64,000 bases of DNA. Origin: Adenophora triphylla var. japonica (lineage: Eukaryota > Streptophyta > Magnoliopsida > Asterales > Campanulaceae). Both the position numbers and the translations under genes were made by a program. The stretch lies in assembly GCA_022495995.1 (NCBI GenBank), contig JAFEMH010002433.1:142001-206000 (forward strand), written 5' to 3'. Under the pieces are notes generated by a model. The model ran no database searches and was not told the origin of the DNA. It saw only the letters and a program-made list of their open reading frames with translations. Shown piece by piece: positions 23,797 through 36,263 of the stretch (position 1 is its first letter; each line of letters begins with the position of its first letter).

Positions 23797-26700
23797 ATGA
23801 CGACCCGTAGTTTTGGTCCCGCCCGTCCGCTAGATCTAGGAGATGGAAATACTCCAAATCTCTTTGCCGTTTGTAAACGGTCAGGGGGGATCTTTAGGAA
23901 GGTGGCCCATGCTTGGCTTAGGCTATCTATGGAGTGTTTCCAGTATTTTTGTGAGAAATACCAATGGGGGCCTTTTGTCCCACCCCGATTGTGGGAGGCC
24001 AAGAAGAAATTGCTTGTGAACGGTGATGTAGTGGTGTTGGGGGATGTTAATAGATTGAGAAATTTTGTGATGGGGGTTCTGTGCAGGTTTCCCCGAAAGA
24101 GAGACCAGGCGTTGAACGCCGTTGAACTGGTGAGGAGAGCGATTCGCAATCCCCTCGAGAAAATTGACTGGGAGAAAGTTGCCCTCATGGATCCTGACCA
24201 AATGAATAAGGAACGGTGCCCGGGCTCAGAGGATTTGAGCGATCCCCTAGACGTTGAGCCTTTGAACACTATTTATCCTGAATTCATGACTGAGGCCCTT
24301 ATTGTGCCCGTAGTGGACCTAGGAAGTAGTGACAAGGATGAGGACGGTGATGGAATGAATGTGGCCGAAGGCAGAGAGGAGGAAGCTGAGGTGGCACCCT
24401 CTAGGGGGTCATCTACAGGTCTCTTTGGCTCTTTGAGCATGGAGACTTTGGAGGATGACCGCGATGAGGAAGATCGCATGACTGCAGGTACGTCCAAGAA
24501 GGCAACTGAGATTGTTGACGCCTTCGAGGAGGATCCTGAGGAGGGTGTCACCGCCCGTGGCAAGAGCCATGCTGTTGAGGCAAACCCTGGCCGTGGCAAA
24601 AAGTGGAAAGGCAAGGAGGCGGCCCCTACTGACTGGGAGTCAGAGATATACGCTACTTATAATGTTGACCCCCATCAATTTCGTGTTCGCGGCCTTCAGC
24701 ATAAGGAAATAAAGAGGAAGGATAAACTGAGGCCTGAGACAGTGGCATATGTCCGTGATGACAATAGGGCTTGTATTTTCTACGGGGTTCAGTTCGTGAA
24801 TGGACTGAGACTTCCCCTTGACCCTTTTATAAACAAGTTCCTTAATTTCACCCGCTGTCTCCCTATGAACATTAGAGCCTTGGTTTCCTTCATAGCTATC
24901 TGCAGGCTATTTGGTTTTGAACCCACCCTTAACGGGCTGTACACCTTCTACCAGAATCAGATAACCAATGGCAACCTTTGTCTGAAGGCAAAAAATAATT
25001 CTGCCAGCACCTTTTCTGCCCCAACAAACAAATTTGACCAATGGAACCAGAAGAACATTTTGGTCATTGAGTTTAGGTTCGGGTGGTCCTTTTCCAAACC
25101 TTCCAGTCCGATTCCTCTAAGGATTGCTGCTGCTGCCTAACCTGACCCAGCTGCTTTCGAGGACCTCCAGATTGCTCTAGCCCAATTCCTGGCCCAATTT
25201 GTGACTGAAAAGAAGGAGCAACCAGTTTTTGACGTGAGCGCGATTGTATGCAATGAGCCCCTCCTGATCTATACTGGGGTGGCCCTTCAGAGGGAAGGTC
25301 TTCCCTTTGCTCCTAGGGTAGCCATTGAACCCCAGCTTCGTGATCCTGATTGGAGGGTTCACGAATTTTTTGCTTTTGAGGCCGATTGCAAAACTTGCAT
25401 GATGGGCCGGAATGCGAGCCTCCGGAGTGGATTTGTCTCTATTCTCTTTGATAACTGCCTTTGATTGCTTCTGATTTTTTGAACTGTTGTCTAATCAACT
25501 CTTTTTTCTTTCATAGTAGATCCAGCTGAATATCTTGGAGATGAGTAAACCCAACCCCCAACAATTGAAGGCTAGGAAGCTAGCCCACGAAGAGAGGGAA
25601 GCAGCGGCCAGACAAGCTGCTTTGGGAAAATCTCTTCCGAAGGGCGCCATTCCGCCCGTTGTTGATAGGCAGACCGGTGCCACTCTGGCCGCGGGTAAGG
25701 GGATCCCTCAGACCAAGGACCTGCCTCTGCCCCTTCCTCCCTGGAGAGGACCTCCACCATCTTCTGCTCGCAGCCCCAGTCCTTCCGCTGACCGCACCAT
25801 CTCTACCGGACATACCGATCAGTCCAAAAAGAGGTCTGCTTTCGATGATGCTGCGAGCAAAGATAGACAATAGAAAACTCATAGGGGGCGGAGATAACAC
25901 ATGCCCAAGCCTCCACTGGCTCAGGATCCGCTCCTCCCTCGAATAAAGGTAGGACCATCTGCTTGGCCTCCTATCCTGTGGTTCCTAATGAACTGCGCGA
26001 TCGGGCCAGGAGTCTGAAAGATAAGCTCGAGAAAGTCCCTGAAATCAAAGAGGTGGATCCTTATTACCGTGGAGGCTACAACTCCATGATCGGGCAAGGA
26101 GCATTAAATAGGCTCTATGCCCCTGATTTTTATTCGAGTGTAGTCTCCAAGATGAACTCCGCCGCCCTGTCCGGAGATATGGGCTTAATGGCCATTGAGG
26201 TAATACTTTTTCTGATACTGAATCACTACTTTTCATGACCGCCCATTGCTAACTATTTTATCTCTCTACTCGCAGATGGCCAATAAGTCCATGAGGATGC
26301 GGGAAATCAATGACGAGCAGGCCCGCGTCCTGTCTGATCAAGTCAAGGCTTTGACTGAAAAGGCCAAGGATTTGTCCAAGGCTGATGAGCAAGTGAGGAG
26401 TCTGACGGTCTCTCTGACTGAGAAGGAGGGAGACCTGAAGGATTTTATTGCTCGCTTGGATGTGGCCAATAAGGATTTTGACAAGTACAAAGGGCAGCGG
26501 GATAAGCTCCGCGGGCAGAAGGCTGACCTCAAGAAGAGGAATGAAGAGTTAGTGGTCAAGCTGGAGGCTGCCAGGAAGATGGTGCAGACCTTGGAGCAGT
26601 CTGTGGACAGTCTGTCCGATCAACTGCTTCCCCTGAAGCAATTTCAGTTGGAGAGGGAATCCATTCTGGAGGCTGCTAGCAAGGAAGCAGTGGAGCAGTA

Positions 26701-27220
26701 CAAAAACTCCGAGGAGTGCAAGGAGAGGATTCTGGATGAATCTTCTGTCCAGTACGAGCTCAGCTTATCGACGTAGCTAAGGAACTTTGCTACTACGGGA
26801 AAGTTCTTTGCGGAGCAATTGGCCATTATAGGCTCTTTGATCTCCACATATGATCTCTGCCTGCCCAGGCATGCATTGGTCCCTCTGACTGCGGATGAGA
26901 TAGCCAACTTGGAGCTCGCAGCGGCCTCCTCCTTGCCTCCTGTGGCCGCGGTCACCACTTCCAGCCTCAGGAATGAACTGGATAGAATGAGGTTTGGTTC
27001 GGAAAATCTATCTCTTGAAACCGCTGTTGCTAGCCTGTTTCCCAACGGGCCTGCAATTAGTGATGTATTTCCCCCGCGGTCATCTCCAACTCCAGCTCCT
27101 ACTGAACCTTCAGCAGCCCCAGCTAATGATCAATCTTTAACTGTCAATCTTCCCTCTCCTACGCCTGAGTCTGAAGCGGCCAAGGAGAAGGATCCTGAGT
27201 CTATCCATCCTTTAGCTTAG
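23797..27220 (+). pseudogene. E2 antisense spliced gene (gypsy-type transposon domain, coiled coil)
   Basis: Antisense to E2 pol and homologous to the E1 antisense gene. I start it at ATG 23797 (MTTRSFGPARP). The first large exon has an N-terminal region with WAKxxL-like and WLRLSMECFQYF segments, an acidic linker, then GLRLPLDPFINKFL and FEPTLNGLYTFYQ, the conserved block shared with E1. A single in-frame TAA at 25138-25140 interrupts it, and the frame resumes to 25464. An intron probably ends at AG 25516-25518 before a Pro/Ser-rich exon. The last intron (GTAATAC at about 26200 to CGCAG at 26276) is phase 0 as in E1. The final exon is a coiled coil (about 26277-26770) with an in-frame TAG at 26774-26776, and continues to 27220 (ESIHPLA). 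With two stops and probable frame slips, this copy is dead. Function unknown. Confidence 0.7.
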
Positions 27221-28303
27221 GATTTTTATTTTCTTCTTTTTGTAAATAGATTTGTAGGATTTTGTAACCGTTTTTATCCATTTATGAGAAGTATCTTTCA
27301 ATCATTCTTGCCTTGCCTTTATGTTAGACTGTTTCAAGTTTTTGCAATGTATGAACACTTTTTGACACTTAGTATCAATGCTTTTAGCTAAGCTTGTATT
27401 CTTGCTCTTCCTTTTTTCAGCTTTCTAGACTTGGAATGATTGTTTTGGACTCAGCGTCGCGGTCATGGGCACAGTAGGCCTTATGACCGTGTTAATGAGT
27501 TTTCCTAACCCTTTTTTCAAAATCTCTTGGACTTTTTATGAGAGTCAGCCCTTTTAACTATGATCGCGTTTGTTAGGGCCTTGGGACAAATTTTTAGGTC
27601 TTAACCCAATTTGTCTATTTGGCTTTTAAAACTTCTTTGACTACTCCCTTTCACTTACACTCGAGGTGCAATTTTAAAAGAGCCAAGGCAAGCTGATTTC
27701 ATTGGGCATGCAGATTGTGGCCGTGAGGCAATAGTCCACGCAACAGTAGGTAGGGACATATTGGCCCTTTAACCTACCGGCATCTGTATCCACTATTGGT
27801 GGTTCACGCGGTTTGACCCCTTGGAGTCTTGTGGCGATATACGGGCTTAAAGGTAGGCCTTTGTACATACAGGCATACGATCTACGGCCAACTAAGGCCT
27901 GCGCGCATTTAGTGGGTCCAGACATGACGACCTATGTCCCCACTTGCATCTATACCTTTTTTTTGTGGTGGTTCACGCGATCAGGATAGAGAATCCTGTT
28001 CACGATCATGTCCGGGCATGAAGGCCTTTATACATATATAGGCGTGCAATCTTAAAGGATCTTTGCGCATCAGCAGGTAGGAGCGTCTATATTGGCTCTT
28101 GAACCTGCTAGCGCCCGCTTGCGGGCATCCACCTTTGCCCTCTGGCGGTGGGAATAACTTACGGATTGGCACAATCTTTGGGTTTTACCCCTCTCCAATT
28201 CGTTAGTTTTGTTACAACGGATTTTACAACAGATTTGTGCAAAAAATTGCTTTGATATTCATATATTTATTGCCTTTATCAACTTTACAAAATACAAGAG
28301 ATT
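27221..28303. other. E2 non-coding 3' region with degenerate repeats
   Basis: Between the 3' ends of the antisense gene and pol lie two degenerate copies of a unit of roughly 250 bp (about 27700-27960 and 27965-28140). They share GGTGGTTCACGCG, GGCCTTTRTACATA and AACCTRCYRGC stretches. This is the same position as the 42-bp array of E1. No gene is visible. Confidence 0.55.
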
Positions 28304-30342
28304 TCAAAAGTAATACTTTCTAAGGTGATCGCTATTCCAGACGTTCTTGAGGTCTTTTCCCTCTCTTGTCTGCAACCTGTAGGTACCCTCTTTGATTATT
28401 TGGGTAACTTCGTACGGACCTTCCCATTTCGGGGAGAGTTTGTGAAAACCAGGTTGAGTTCCTTGTACTTCAACGTTTCTGAGTACCCAATCTCCAACTG
28501 AAAAACTTCTCTTATTCACTCTCTTATCATGGTGCTTCTTCGCTTTTTGCTTGTAGTTCACCATTTTTTCATTTGCTCGTATTCTCTTTTCTTCGAGATC
28601 GTCCAGGTCATATCTTCTGTTTGCCTCATTTCGAGACTCATCGAAGTATGTGACTCTGTACGAGGTTAAGGCTACCTCAACTGGAGCCATTACTTCCGAC
28701 CCATACGTGAGTGAGAAAGGAGTTTCACCCATTGAATTTCTGATCGTAGTGCGGACAACCCATAACGCGGTCTGGAGCTCGTCCAGCCATCGTCCTCCTC
28801 GTCCTTCCAAATTTTTCTTTAGGGAGGACAGGACTAATTTTTTCGTGGCCTCAGCTTGACCGTTTGCTTGAGGATAAGCCACTGCGGACTGGCGATATTG
28901 TACTCTCATTCTCTCACATTCAGCTGAATTTTGTAGAGAACTTAGTGCCATTGTCCGAGACTATTGCTCGTGGAACCCCAAATCTGCACCAGATGTGATC
29001 GAGGACAAAATTTATAACATTCTCCTCGGAGATGGTGGCTAAGGCTTTTGCTTCAGTCCATTTTGTGAAATAATCCATTGCCACTACTGCGTACTTAATG
29101 CCTCCTCGAGCAGTTGGGAATGGTCCTATTAGATCAATCCCCCACGTATCAAACGGCCACGATGGTACAATCAAAGTCTACTCTGTCGATGGTAGTCTAG
29201 GAATGTCCGCAAATCTCTGGCATTTGTCACATTTTCTTACTAACTCCTCTGCATCTCTACTCATCGTCGGCCAATAAAATCCTTGAAATTTAATTTTGTC
29301 CGAGAGAGTGCGAGCACCAGGATATTCGCCACAAACTCCTTCATGGACCTCATAGAGTAAGTTGGTGACCATGTGAGTTTTGACGCATCTTAGTAAAGGC
29401 TTGGTGAATGACCGCCGAAATAATACCCCGTCCAGGATGAGATACTTTGCGGACACATTTTTGATGGTTCTAGCCTTTGCTTGATCCTCAGGGAGGGTTT
29501 GTTTCTCGATGTAATCTATGATTTCATCTACCCAGTCCCTTTCTTGATCCTCAATATTGTTTATCTGAATTCGATCTATAGCAGGTGCTTCTGGGAACTC
29601 TATTTGGTAGTCCGCATCTAAGTCTATGACTTCCTGATCGGTGATTCTGGAGAGGAGGTCTGCCTCAGCGTTGTCCTCTCTCATCACTTGGTTCAGCTCA
29701 TAGTATACGAAATTAGTTAGAAGGGATTTGGCCAGACCGCAATACTTAGCTAGTACTGGGTTGATCGTGTGATACTCACCCTTGATTTGGTTTACTATGA
29801 GCTGAGAGTCACTACTTATCTCAATGTTTTGAAATCCCAAGTCTCTGGCCAGATCCATGCCTGCTATAATCGCTTCATACTCAGCCTTATTGTTTGATGC
29901 TTCGAACTTGAATCTCAAGGCTCTTTTAAATTTCTCCCCGCAGGGTGCGATCAAGAGTATACCTGCTCCACTTATTAACTTGCTCGCATACCCATCCACG
30001 AATAAAGTCTAGACCTCTTTTGGATGCTCTTTGGCTGTATGATTTTTGTGTTTGAGCTATCTTGGGCTTCTTCTGACTCTGTTCGCTTTCTCTTTCCCAT
30101 GTCGCTGTCCGCTAGTCTAAATGATGTTTCCACTACAAAATCAGCTAAGGCCTGCGCTTTGATTGTCCTTCTCGGGGAGTAGGTGACCTGGAACTCAGTG
30201 AGCTCTATAGACCAAGCTAGCATTCTCCCCGAGGACTCTGGTTTATGTAAAACATTTCTAAGCGGGGCCTCAGTGAGTACAGTTATAGGATGTGCAGAAA
30301 AGTAAGCTCTTAATTTTCGAGCAGATACAAGCAAGGAATAAG
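28304..30342 (-). pseudogene. E2 pol, C-terminal part: RNase H end, additional RNase H, integrase
   Basis: Minus strand, 30342 to 28304. After the RNase H tail, the additional RNase H is visible (SNNKAEYEAIIAG, SSDSQLIVNQ, REDNAEADLLS), although its first motif lies near the frame change at about 29990. Integrase has the zinc-binding HEGVCGEYPG and CDKCQRF, then [10 protein letters not shown] and VSDNGTKF for the first two catalytic Asp residues, and YPQANGQAEATKK for the Glu. The C-terminus is KWEGPYEVTQI and WNSDHLRKYYF. Damage is limited to an in-frame TAG at 29175-29177, a frame change near 28930 and one near 29980. E2 is much better preserved than E1. Confidence 0.85.
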
Positions 30343-32531
30343 TGTGAATGTGTGCCCAAAATTTGGATTCACGCGAGTTTGAAAACATCCGGTTTAATTT
30401 GAAAAATGGAGTCGCCACGCCATTTTGATTTCCTCAAAACTTTGAAAAAAAGGTTTTTTTTTATGGGTTCGGAGGTTAAGTTACCCCTTGGGAAGAACGG
30501 ATCGTCGTTCACCCAAGGTGCCTTGCCGTAGCAAGTCTCCCTAGATTCCGTTTATCGTGCTTGCTTGCGTGTTTTCTTGTGTGCATGTGTTTGAATAAAA
30601 GGGGAGAGAATGTCCCAAGTTGTCTTCCGGACGTACAAACTATTTATTGGTTGTCGCTCGGGATTTCTTGGATTTTATGTATTTGGGATTTTGATCCCGT
30701 CCTCATCGTGGACTTGTGATCATCGCTTTTTAACCTTGGGACTTGCGTGATCAAGAGAAAAAAACTCTTTTATAGTCCAAAATGAGGTTCTTTAGGAAAG
30801 GAGTGACCTTAGCCCATCAATCCTACACCTTAAGACGATTGAGCTTATATGGATGCTTCATGTTCGTCTTAAGTGATAATCGGAGATGTAGGTTCAAGGT
30901 TTTATCCCTTTCTAAAGAGATTGTGGCACCTTTAATGGAAGAAACGATGTAAAGATAGGATCTTTACACCGGTCCGTTCCAAGGTTGCTAATGGGGACAT
31001 GGGGGAAATGCATGTTTGAAGATAAAAATGACATTTTTAAGGAAAATATGACATTTTTGGATGCAAAGGATGATATTTGGTTTGCAAAGGATGCTATTTA
31101 TGTAAAGAAATGATTTTAATGCAAAGGATGTAACTTTATGTGGAAAAATAGTATTTTAGGTACAAATAATGCATAAAGATGTTAAAAGGATGCTACTTTG
31201 ATGTGAAGAAATGATTTTGAATACAAAAGATGCATTTTATGTATGAAAATGAGTTTTTGGGTGCAAAGGATGCATCTTTAATGTGAAAAGAGATTTTGAG
31301 TGCAAAGGATGCAATTTTTATGCAAAGAAATGATTTTTAGTGCAAAGGATGCAACTTTATGTAAAAAAATGGCATTTTAATGAAAAGATGACATTTTTAT
31401 GTACATAGATAATATCTAAATTGCAGATAGACATCAGATTATAGCATTATGGAGGTTAAAATCAGATTACAAACTGAACAGATGAAGATTCTGCAAACTG
31501 GCCTAAGTTGTCGCGTGACATAGGTTGCCTATGTCGCGTGACATACTTAGCCACTTGCAGAGTCTTCAACAGCTGGAATCTACAGAGGTAACAAGGCATT
31601 AATATAGCCAAGTTATATACTTCACAAATAGATCTCAGAGAGCAAGTATTTCAAAAATGAACACTTCAAGAGGGTGTGGATATGAGGGATCCACACTCAT
31701 CTCGAGTGTTCATGCAAAAACAATGCCAAGCCGGAGCTTTTACATGAAATGGTATGCAATCAGATGTGGATCTAGGCAATATGATACTAAAGCATGCAAC
31801 TTTAATCAGGATATATCATTATTAACACATTTAGCATATAGATCTCATGTATAATGAAGATAGGGAAAGGAAAAGGGTAGAAAATCGTTACCCTTGAAGA
31901 CCACGACTTCCTATATCAAGTTAGATATAGGAGCCTTCAACAGCAACCTCTGGGACTGAGATCAAGCCTTGGCTCCGTGAGAACCGTTGATTCTTGAGGT
32001 GTATAGGAAGTGTGTGTGGGATTGGTTGAATGGTGAGTGATTTTGGGAGGATTAGTGTGGTTTTGGGTGTATATGGGAAGAGGGAGTAGGCTTTTGGGCG
32101 TATTCTCTGTAGAGGGGCACTGAGGAGTGAAGGAGAGGTGCCTAAAATGAGAGGTGCGGGCCTCTATTTATAGGCTGCATGCATGGGCTTAGTATGTCGC
32201 ACGACATAACAAGCCATAACCGTTTTCCTTCTAGAAACATGCAAGGTGGCAAGCTTCTAGAAGTCTTCTTGGCAAGTTATGTCGCACGACATAACAAGCC
32301 CCATCCAGTTCCTTCTAGAAACATGCAAGGTGGCAAGCTTCTAGAAGGGAATTTTGCATAAAAGAAAAACGTGTTTCTTTCATTCAAAGCAGTCCCTTCA
32401 GCCCTTAAAAGGTTTGGAACATTTCCGGAATTGCTCCGGAACTCTAGGAAAGTCTGGGGAATTGCCGGGAAACTTGCCGAAATTGCCGGGGAACTTAACC
32501 GAAAGGCATGAGCCAGATTTGGGTACTTACA
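30343..32531 (-). repeat. E3 3' LTR (2189 bp)
   Basis: On the minus strand TATAAATA lies at 32165-32172, with TGTCGCACGACA boxes upstream at 32195-32206 and 32280-32291. A further pair (31509-31520, 31532-31543, one arm TGACA) lies about 620 bases downstream in the transcribed part. An 85-bp tandem duplication carries the two upstream boxes. Between 31010 and 31400 there is a degenerate array around GCAAAGGATGCA. Confidence 0.93.
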
Positions 32532-32545
32532 GAAGCCCCTCGACA
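32532..32545 (-). other. E3 polypurine tract
   Basis: On the minus strand TCGAGGGGCTTC lies directly before the 3' LTR start TGTAAG. Confidence 0.65.
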
Positions 32546-32813
32546 ACGTCACTTGCAGGGCGAGTGGGGTTGTCGATAGAAAAGGATCCGATCTGGTGAA
32601 TGCCGAGACGGATTGGGTGACCAAGTTGGTCGAGTGGCTGGACCTTTTATGAAAGGCTACCTACGTTTCCCGAGTGGGAATCAAGCCATAATCGTAGTTC
32701 GGAATTCACTGGGGAAAGGGGGCGTCATATGTGACAAATTGGCTGAACCTAAAGTAGGCTACCTACGTATCCCGGAGGAATCAAGCCAGGCCGTAGTTCG
32801 AACTTTTACTGAG

Positions 32814-33282
32814 TCGAAATGTTATTCTTTCATCTTGGAATAGCGGAGATCGAAAGAGAGCGAAATGTTATTCCTTCAATCTGGAATAACGGAGATCGCG
32901 AGAGAGCGTTATTCCTTCAATCTGGAATAACGGAGATCGCGAGAGAGAGCGAAATGTTATTCCTTAAATCTGGAATAACGGAGATCGCGAGAGAGCGAAA
33001 TGCTATTCCTTCAATCTGGAATAACGGAGATCGCGAGAGAGCGAAATGTTATTCCTTCAATCTGGAATAACGGAGATAGCGAGAGAGAGCGAAATGTTAT
33101 TCCTTCATCTTGGAATAACGGAGATCGCGAAAGAAGTCGAAATGTTATTCCTTCAACTTGGAATAACGGAGATCGAAAAAGAGCGAAATGTTATTCCTTC
33201 AATCTGGAATAACGGAGATCGCGAGAGAGAGCGAAATGTTATTCCTTCATCTTGGAATAACGGAGATCGCGAAAGAGGATGG
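32814..33282. repeat. 46-48-bp tandem array in E3
   Basis: About ten copies of a unit containing GCGAAATGTTATTCCTTCAA and GGAATAACGGAGATCGCGAG. TTATTCC and GGAATAA within each unit form a small hairpin. The array lies between the antisense PMD gene and the 3' LTR. Confidence 0.92.
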
Positions 33283-33292
33283 ATTTTGTAAA

Positions 33293-33545
33293 GAAGTAGG
33301 AAGGACTCGATAATTTTTGTAAAGAAAGTGGAACGTACCCGATAATTTTTGTAAAGAAAGTGGGACGTACCATGATAATTTTTGTAAAGAAACGGGACGT
33401 ACCCTGATAATTTTTTGTAAAGAAACGGGACGTACCCTGATAATTTTTGTAAAGAAACGGGACGTACCCTGATAATTTTTGTAAAGAAACGGGACGTACC
33501 CTGATAATTTTTTTAAAGAAACGGGGCGTACCCGATCATTTGAAA
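33293..33545. repeat. 32-33-bp tandem array in E3
   Basis: About seven copies of a unit containing GAAACGGGACGTACCCTGAT followed by AATTTTTGTAAA, immediately next to the 46-bp array. From 33550 to 33750 degenerate GGGGCAAAATTGTAAAA-type repeats follow. Confidence 0.9.
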
Positions 33546-33751
33546 ATAGAATTGAAAATGCCAAGGGCAAATAAAATGAGCCACAGGGGTAAATTTGTAA
33601 AATAGGCCACGGGGGCACTGGAGGGAAAATTGGATTGGAAATGATTGGAAATGCCAGGGGCACAAAGGGTAAAACAGGCCTATGAGGGATAAAATCGTAA
33701 AATTGAGCCTTCAGGGGCAAAATTGTAAAAATCAGCCACAGGGGCTTAGTA

Positions 33752-33794
33752 TGTCGCACGACATAAGAGGCCATGTGGACAGATTCTTTAAAAA
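33752..33794 (+). promoter_or_regulatory. Putative promoter of the PMD gene
   Basis: TGTCGCACGACA (33752-33763) is followed after 23 bases by TTTAAAAA (33787-33794), a TATA-like box. The ATG at 33940 lies about 145 bases further on, behind a GA-rich leader. The arrangement copies that of the E3 and E4 LTR promoters. The function is an inference. Confidence 0.5.
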
Positions 33795-33939
33795 TTCGCA
33801 CAGTCGTCATTTGAAATTCAATTAGACTTGAAATTGAGAGGGAGACGACAGCGAGAAGAGAGAGAGAGCAAACCATCGAAGAGAACTTGAGAGGGATCGA
33901 GAGAAATCAAACATCTCGAATCTGATTCAATTGGAGAAA

Positions 33940-36263
33940 ATGCCTCCTAGATTGCGTCCTACCAAGAGAGGACCTCAACACGCCGAGTTGGCTACTCGAC
34001 GGAAAGGGGTGCAGAGGAATCAAAGGCCATTTCTTCCGGAAGCTCAAAGAGGAGATTTCTATCCACAGCTTGATGAGCATACCTCGGATATCAGGAAGAA
34101 AGACGTGGTACGTGACCTAGGAAATGTGATGCTAAATGCATGCTTTTCATTGATAGGTTTTGACCTATTTTCATTTGAGATGATTTCAAGAAAATAGCAC
34201 GAAATATTCATACTTGTGCCATGTTTACTTGCAGGGATTGCGCACCCGTGGTTCCCCGGAGGTGATTGGTAGGCTGTGGCAGAGCTTGCCGGGTAGCCAG
34301 GAGCAGATACATTCGCCTAAGGGCATGGTTTATGGTGTGGGGCTGGGGTGATTTTTTGAGATGGCGAAGGCCATCGGAGACACCCAGAGGAGTGTAGATT
34401 TGGTGAGGGCATTTAGAGAGTTTTGGTGGGAGACCACCCATTCATTCCATTTCTCTTGGGGTGAGATGACAATCACACCATATGATTTCGCGGTCATCAC
34501 GGGATTGCCCTTTACAGCTGAGCCGCTCTACATAGATGAGCCTGCACAGGGAGTTGAGCCCCAGCCTATTGCTGATGCCGATTTTATGAGTTTGCTTGGT
34601 TTCGTTCCCCAGATCAAGAAGGGATATGGATATGAGCTGGGTGAGCTACATGGTTTAATTGGAGAGCAGAGTAGGGACTACATTGTCGTTGATGATCCTA
34701 CTGAGAGCCGGCTGAGAGCTGAGAGATTGGCGAGAGCCTTTGTATGGGTGGGTTTTTCTGACATGCTATTCACCAACAGTGCCTCTACTGCCCTGATTTT
34801 ACTGCTGGAGCTTCTGAGAGCTTGGGATGCCGTGGGGGATCTGTCCTGGGGTGAGGCAGGTTTAGCCAAGATGTACTTGGCCCTAGATGACGTCAGCAGA
34901 GGGAAGGCGAAGTATTTCACCTGCTGTCACTTGGCTTTTGAGGTATTCTCTCATCTTGACTTCTTTTCTTTTGCACGTTTCACTCTATCGTTTTTTCCTA
35001 TTTTGACTTCTTCTTCTTCTTTTCAGGCTTGGGCCTTCGAGTATTTTGGCTGTTATGCATGGCAGATCCGGGATGAGTTTCCTGCCACCACTTTTCCTGC
35101 TCTCAGACGGTGGACGAAGAATGCCAGGAGACAGACCAGGACACCGGAGGGTTCGAGGTGCAGGATTACGGCCTCGTATCATGACACGCTGATATGCTTG
35201 AGAGGGACTCCCCAGAGGTTGAGTTTATTCCCTTGGACTGGCCGTTATGGCGATTTGGATTTGGATCATGCTGCGCATTTGACAGAGTGTCGCAAGCTGC
35301 TGGTGGGTTTGTCCGGAGATGCCCTATATTTAGCGGAGAGGGTATACAGACAGCATGGGCCCAATATGCCTGCTCGGATCCCTGATGACCCTCCAGCTAG
35401 GATGTGGCTGCCTCGCCAGCTGGCGAATGTAGATGCTTTGATTGTAGGCGTGGCGGCGCATCTCTTTACACGAGATGGGGATTACACCTTATATGTGGCT
35501 AGGCACCTTCAGTCCCCACAGGTCAGAGTTGGCTATGGTGCTCAGGGTGCGGGACCCCCGACTGGTCACGTGGCTAGACCTCCTTTGCCTCCGACTTTCA
35601 TTGATTATCAGGGTGGTGGTCGTATGCGGCGAGCTCATATTGACATGTCACAGACTCATCCTCATCTGGTGCTCCCGCGAGGTTCTAGATCCGTAAGTAC
35701 TGTCCTTTGCGTTTTTTGGATTGTTTGCATCTCTTTCTGTTATCAATAACTGCATTTTGACACTTATTATGTCTGCTTGTTAACAGGTATCGGCCCAGGC
35801 TTACAGGCATTTGACCAGGGCTTATACTGGCGCTGTGAGCATGATTGGCAAGCTCCAGAAAGGTATGAGCTTTTGGAAGAACCAGTGCCGGTCACAGGGT
35901 TCGATCGATATCTCTCCACCTGGCCAGCCGAGAAAGAAGAGGAGCCGCTCTAACGATGTGGGCACCAGCGGGGGTATTAGTGGACCGACGCCTCAGACAA
36001 AGAATCCAAATGTGCCTCTTCACGGACCAGTTGAGATTGATGATGATGATGATGAGGATGGTGGGGCTGGGACAGCCACATATTATGAGCTTGATTCTGT
36101 TGTCATCACTGAGCTTGACGACTATTATCGCATGGGGACCGTAGCCTACGAGGCACCCTCGGATGATCCTGACGATGAGCCTGAGGAGGTTGAGGATGAC
36201 GGCGAGGATGAAGATGATGGAGAGGATGATGGAGAAGATGATGGAGAGGATGATTCAGAGTAG
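33940..36263 (+). pseudogene. Plant mobile domain (PMD) gene, spliced, antisense within E3
   Basis: PMD proteins occur both in plant transposable elements and as host MAIN/MAIL-type factors. I infer four exons with GT-AG borders: 33940-34107, 34235 to about 34940, about 35027-35692, and about 35788-36263. Exon 1 is short and basic (MPPRLRPTKRG). Exon 2 has the diagnostic WGEMTITPYDFAVITGLPF block and FVWVGFSDMLF. Exon 3 has WAFEYFGCYAW, FPALRRW and PWTGRYGDLD. The last exon ends in a long Asp/Glu run. One in-frame TGA (34349-34351) interrupts exon 2; the change looks like CGA to TGA, a typical methyl-cytosine decay. Otherwise the frame is clean through all four exons. If translated from ATG 34361 the PMD core would still be made without its N-terminus. 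The transcript direction is opposite to E3 gag. The start is ATG 33940, not the upstream TTG. Confidence 0.85.

Noticed and set aside
23797..27220. E2 antisense gene as an independent host gene
   Set aside because: It sits between the E2 polypurine tract and pol, in the same place and orientation as the homologous gene of E1, so it belongs to the element.
32814..33545. Possible CRISPR array
   Set aside because: Units are contiguous tandem repeats without unique spacers, inside a plant retroelement.
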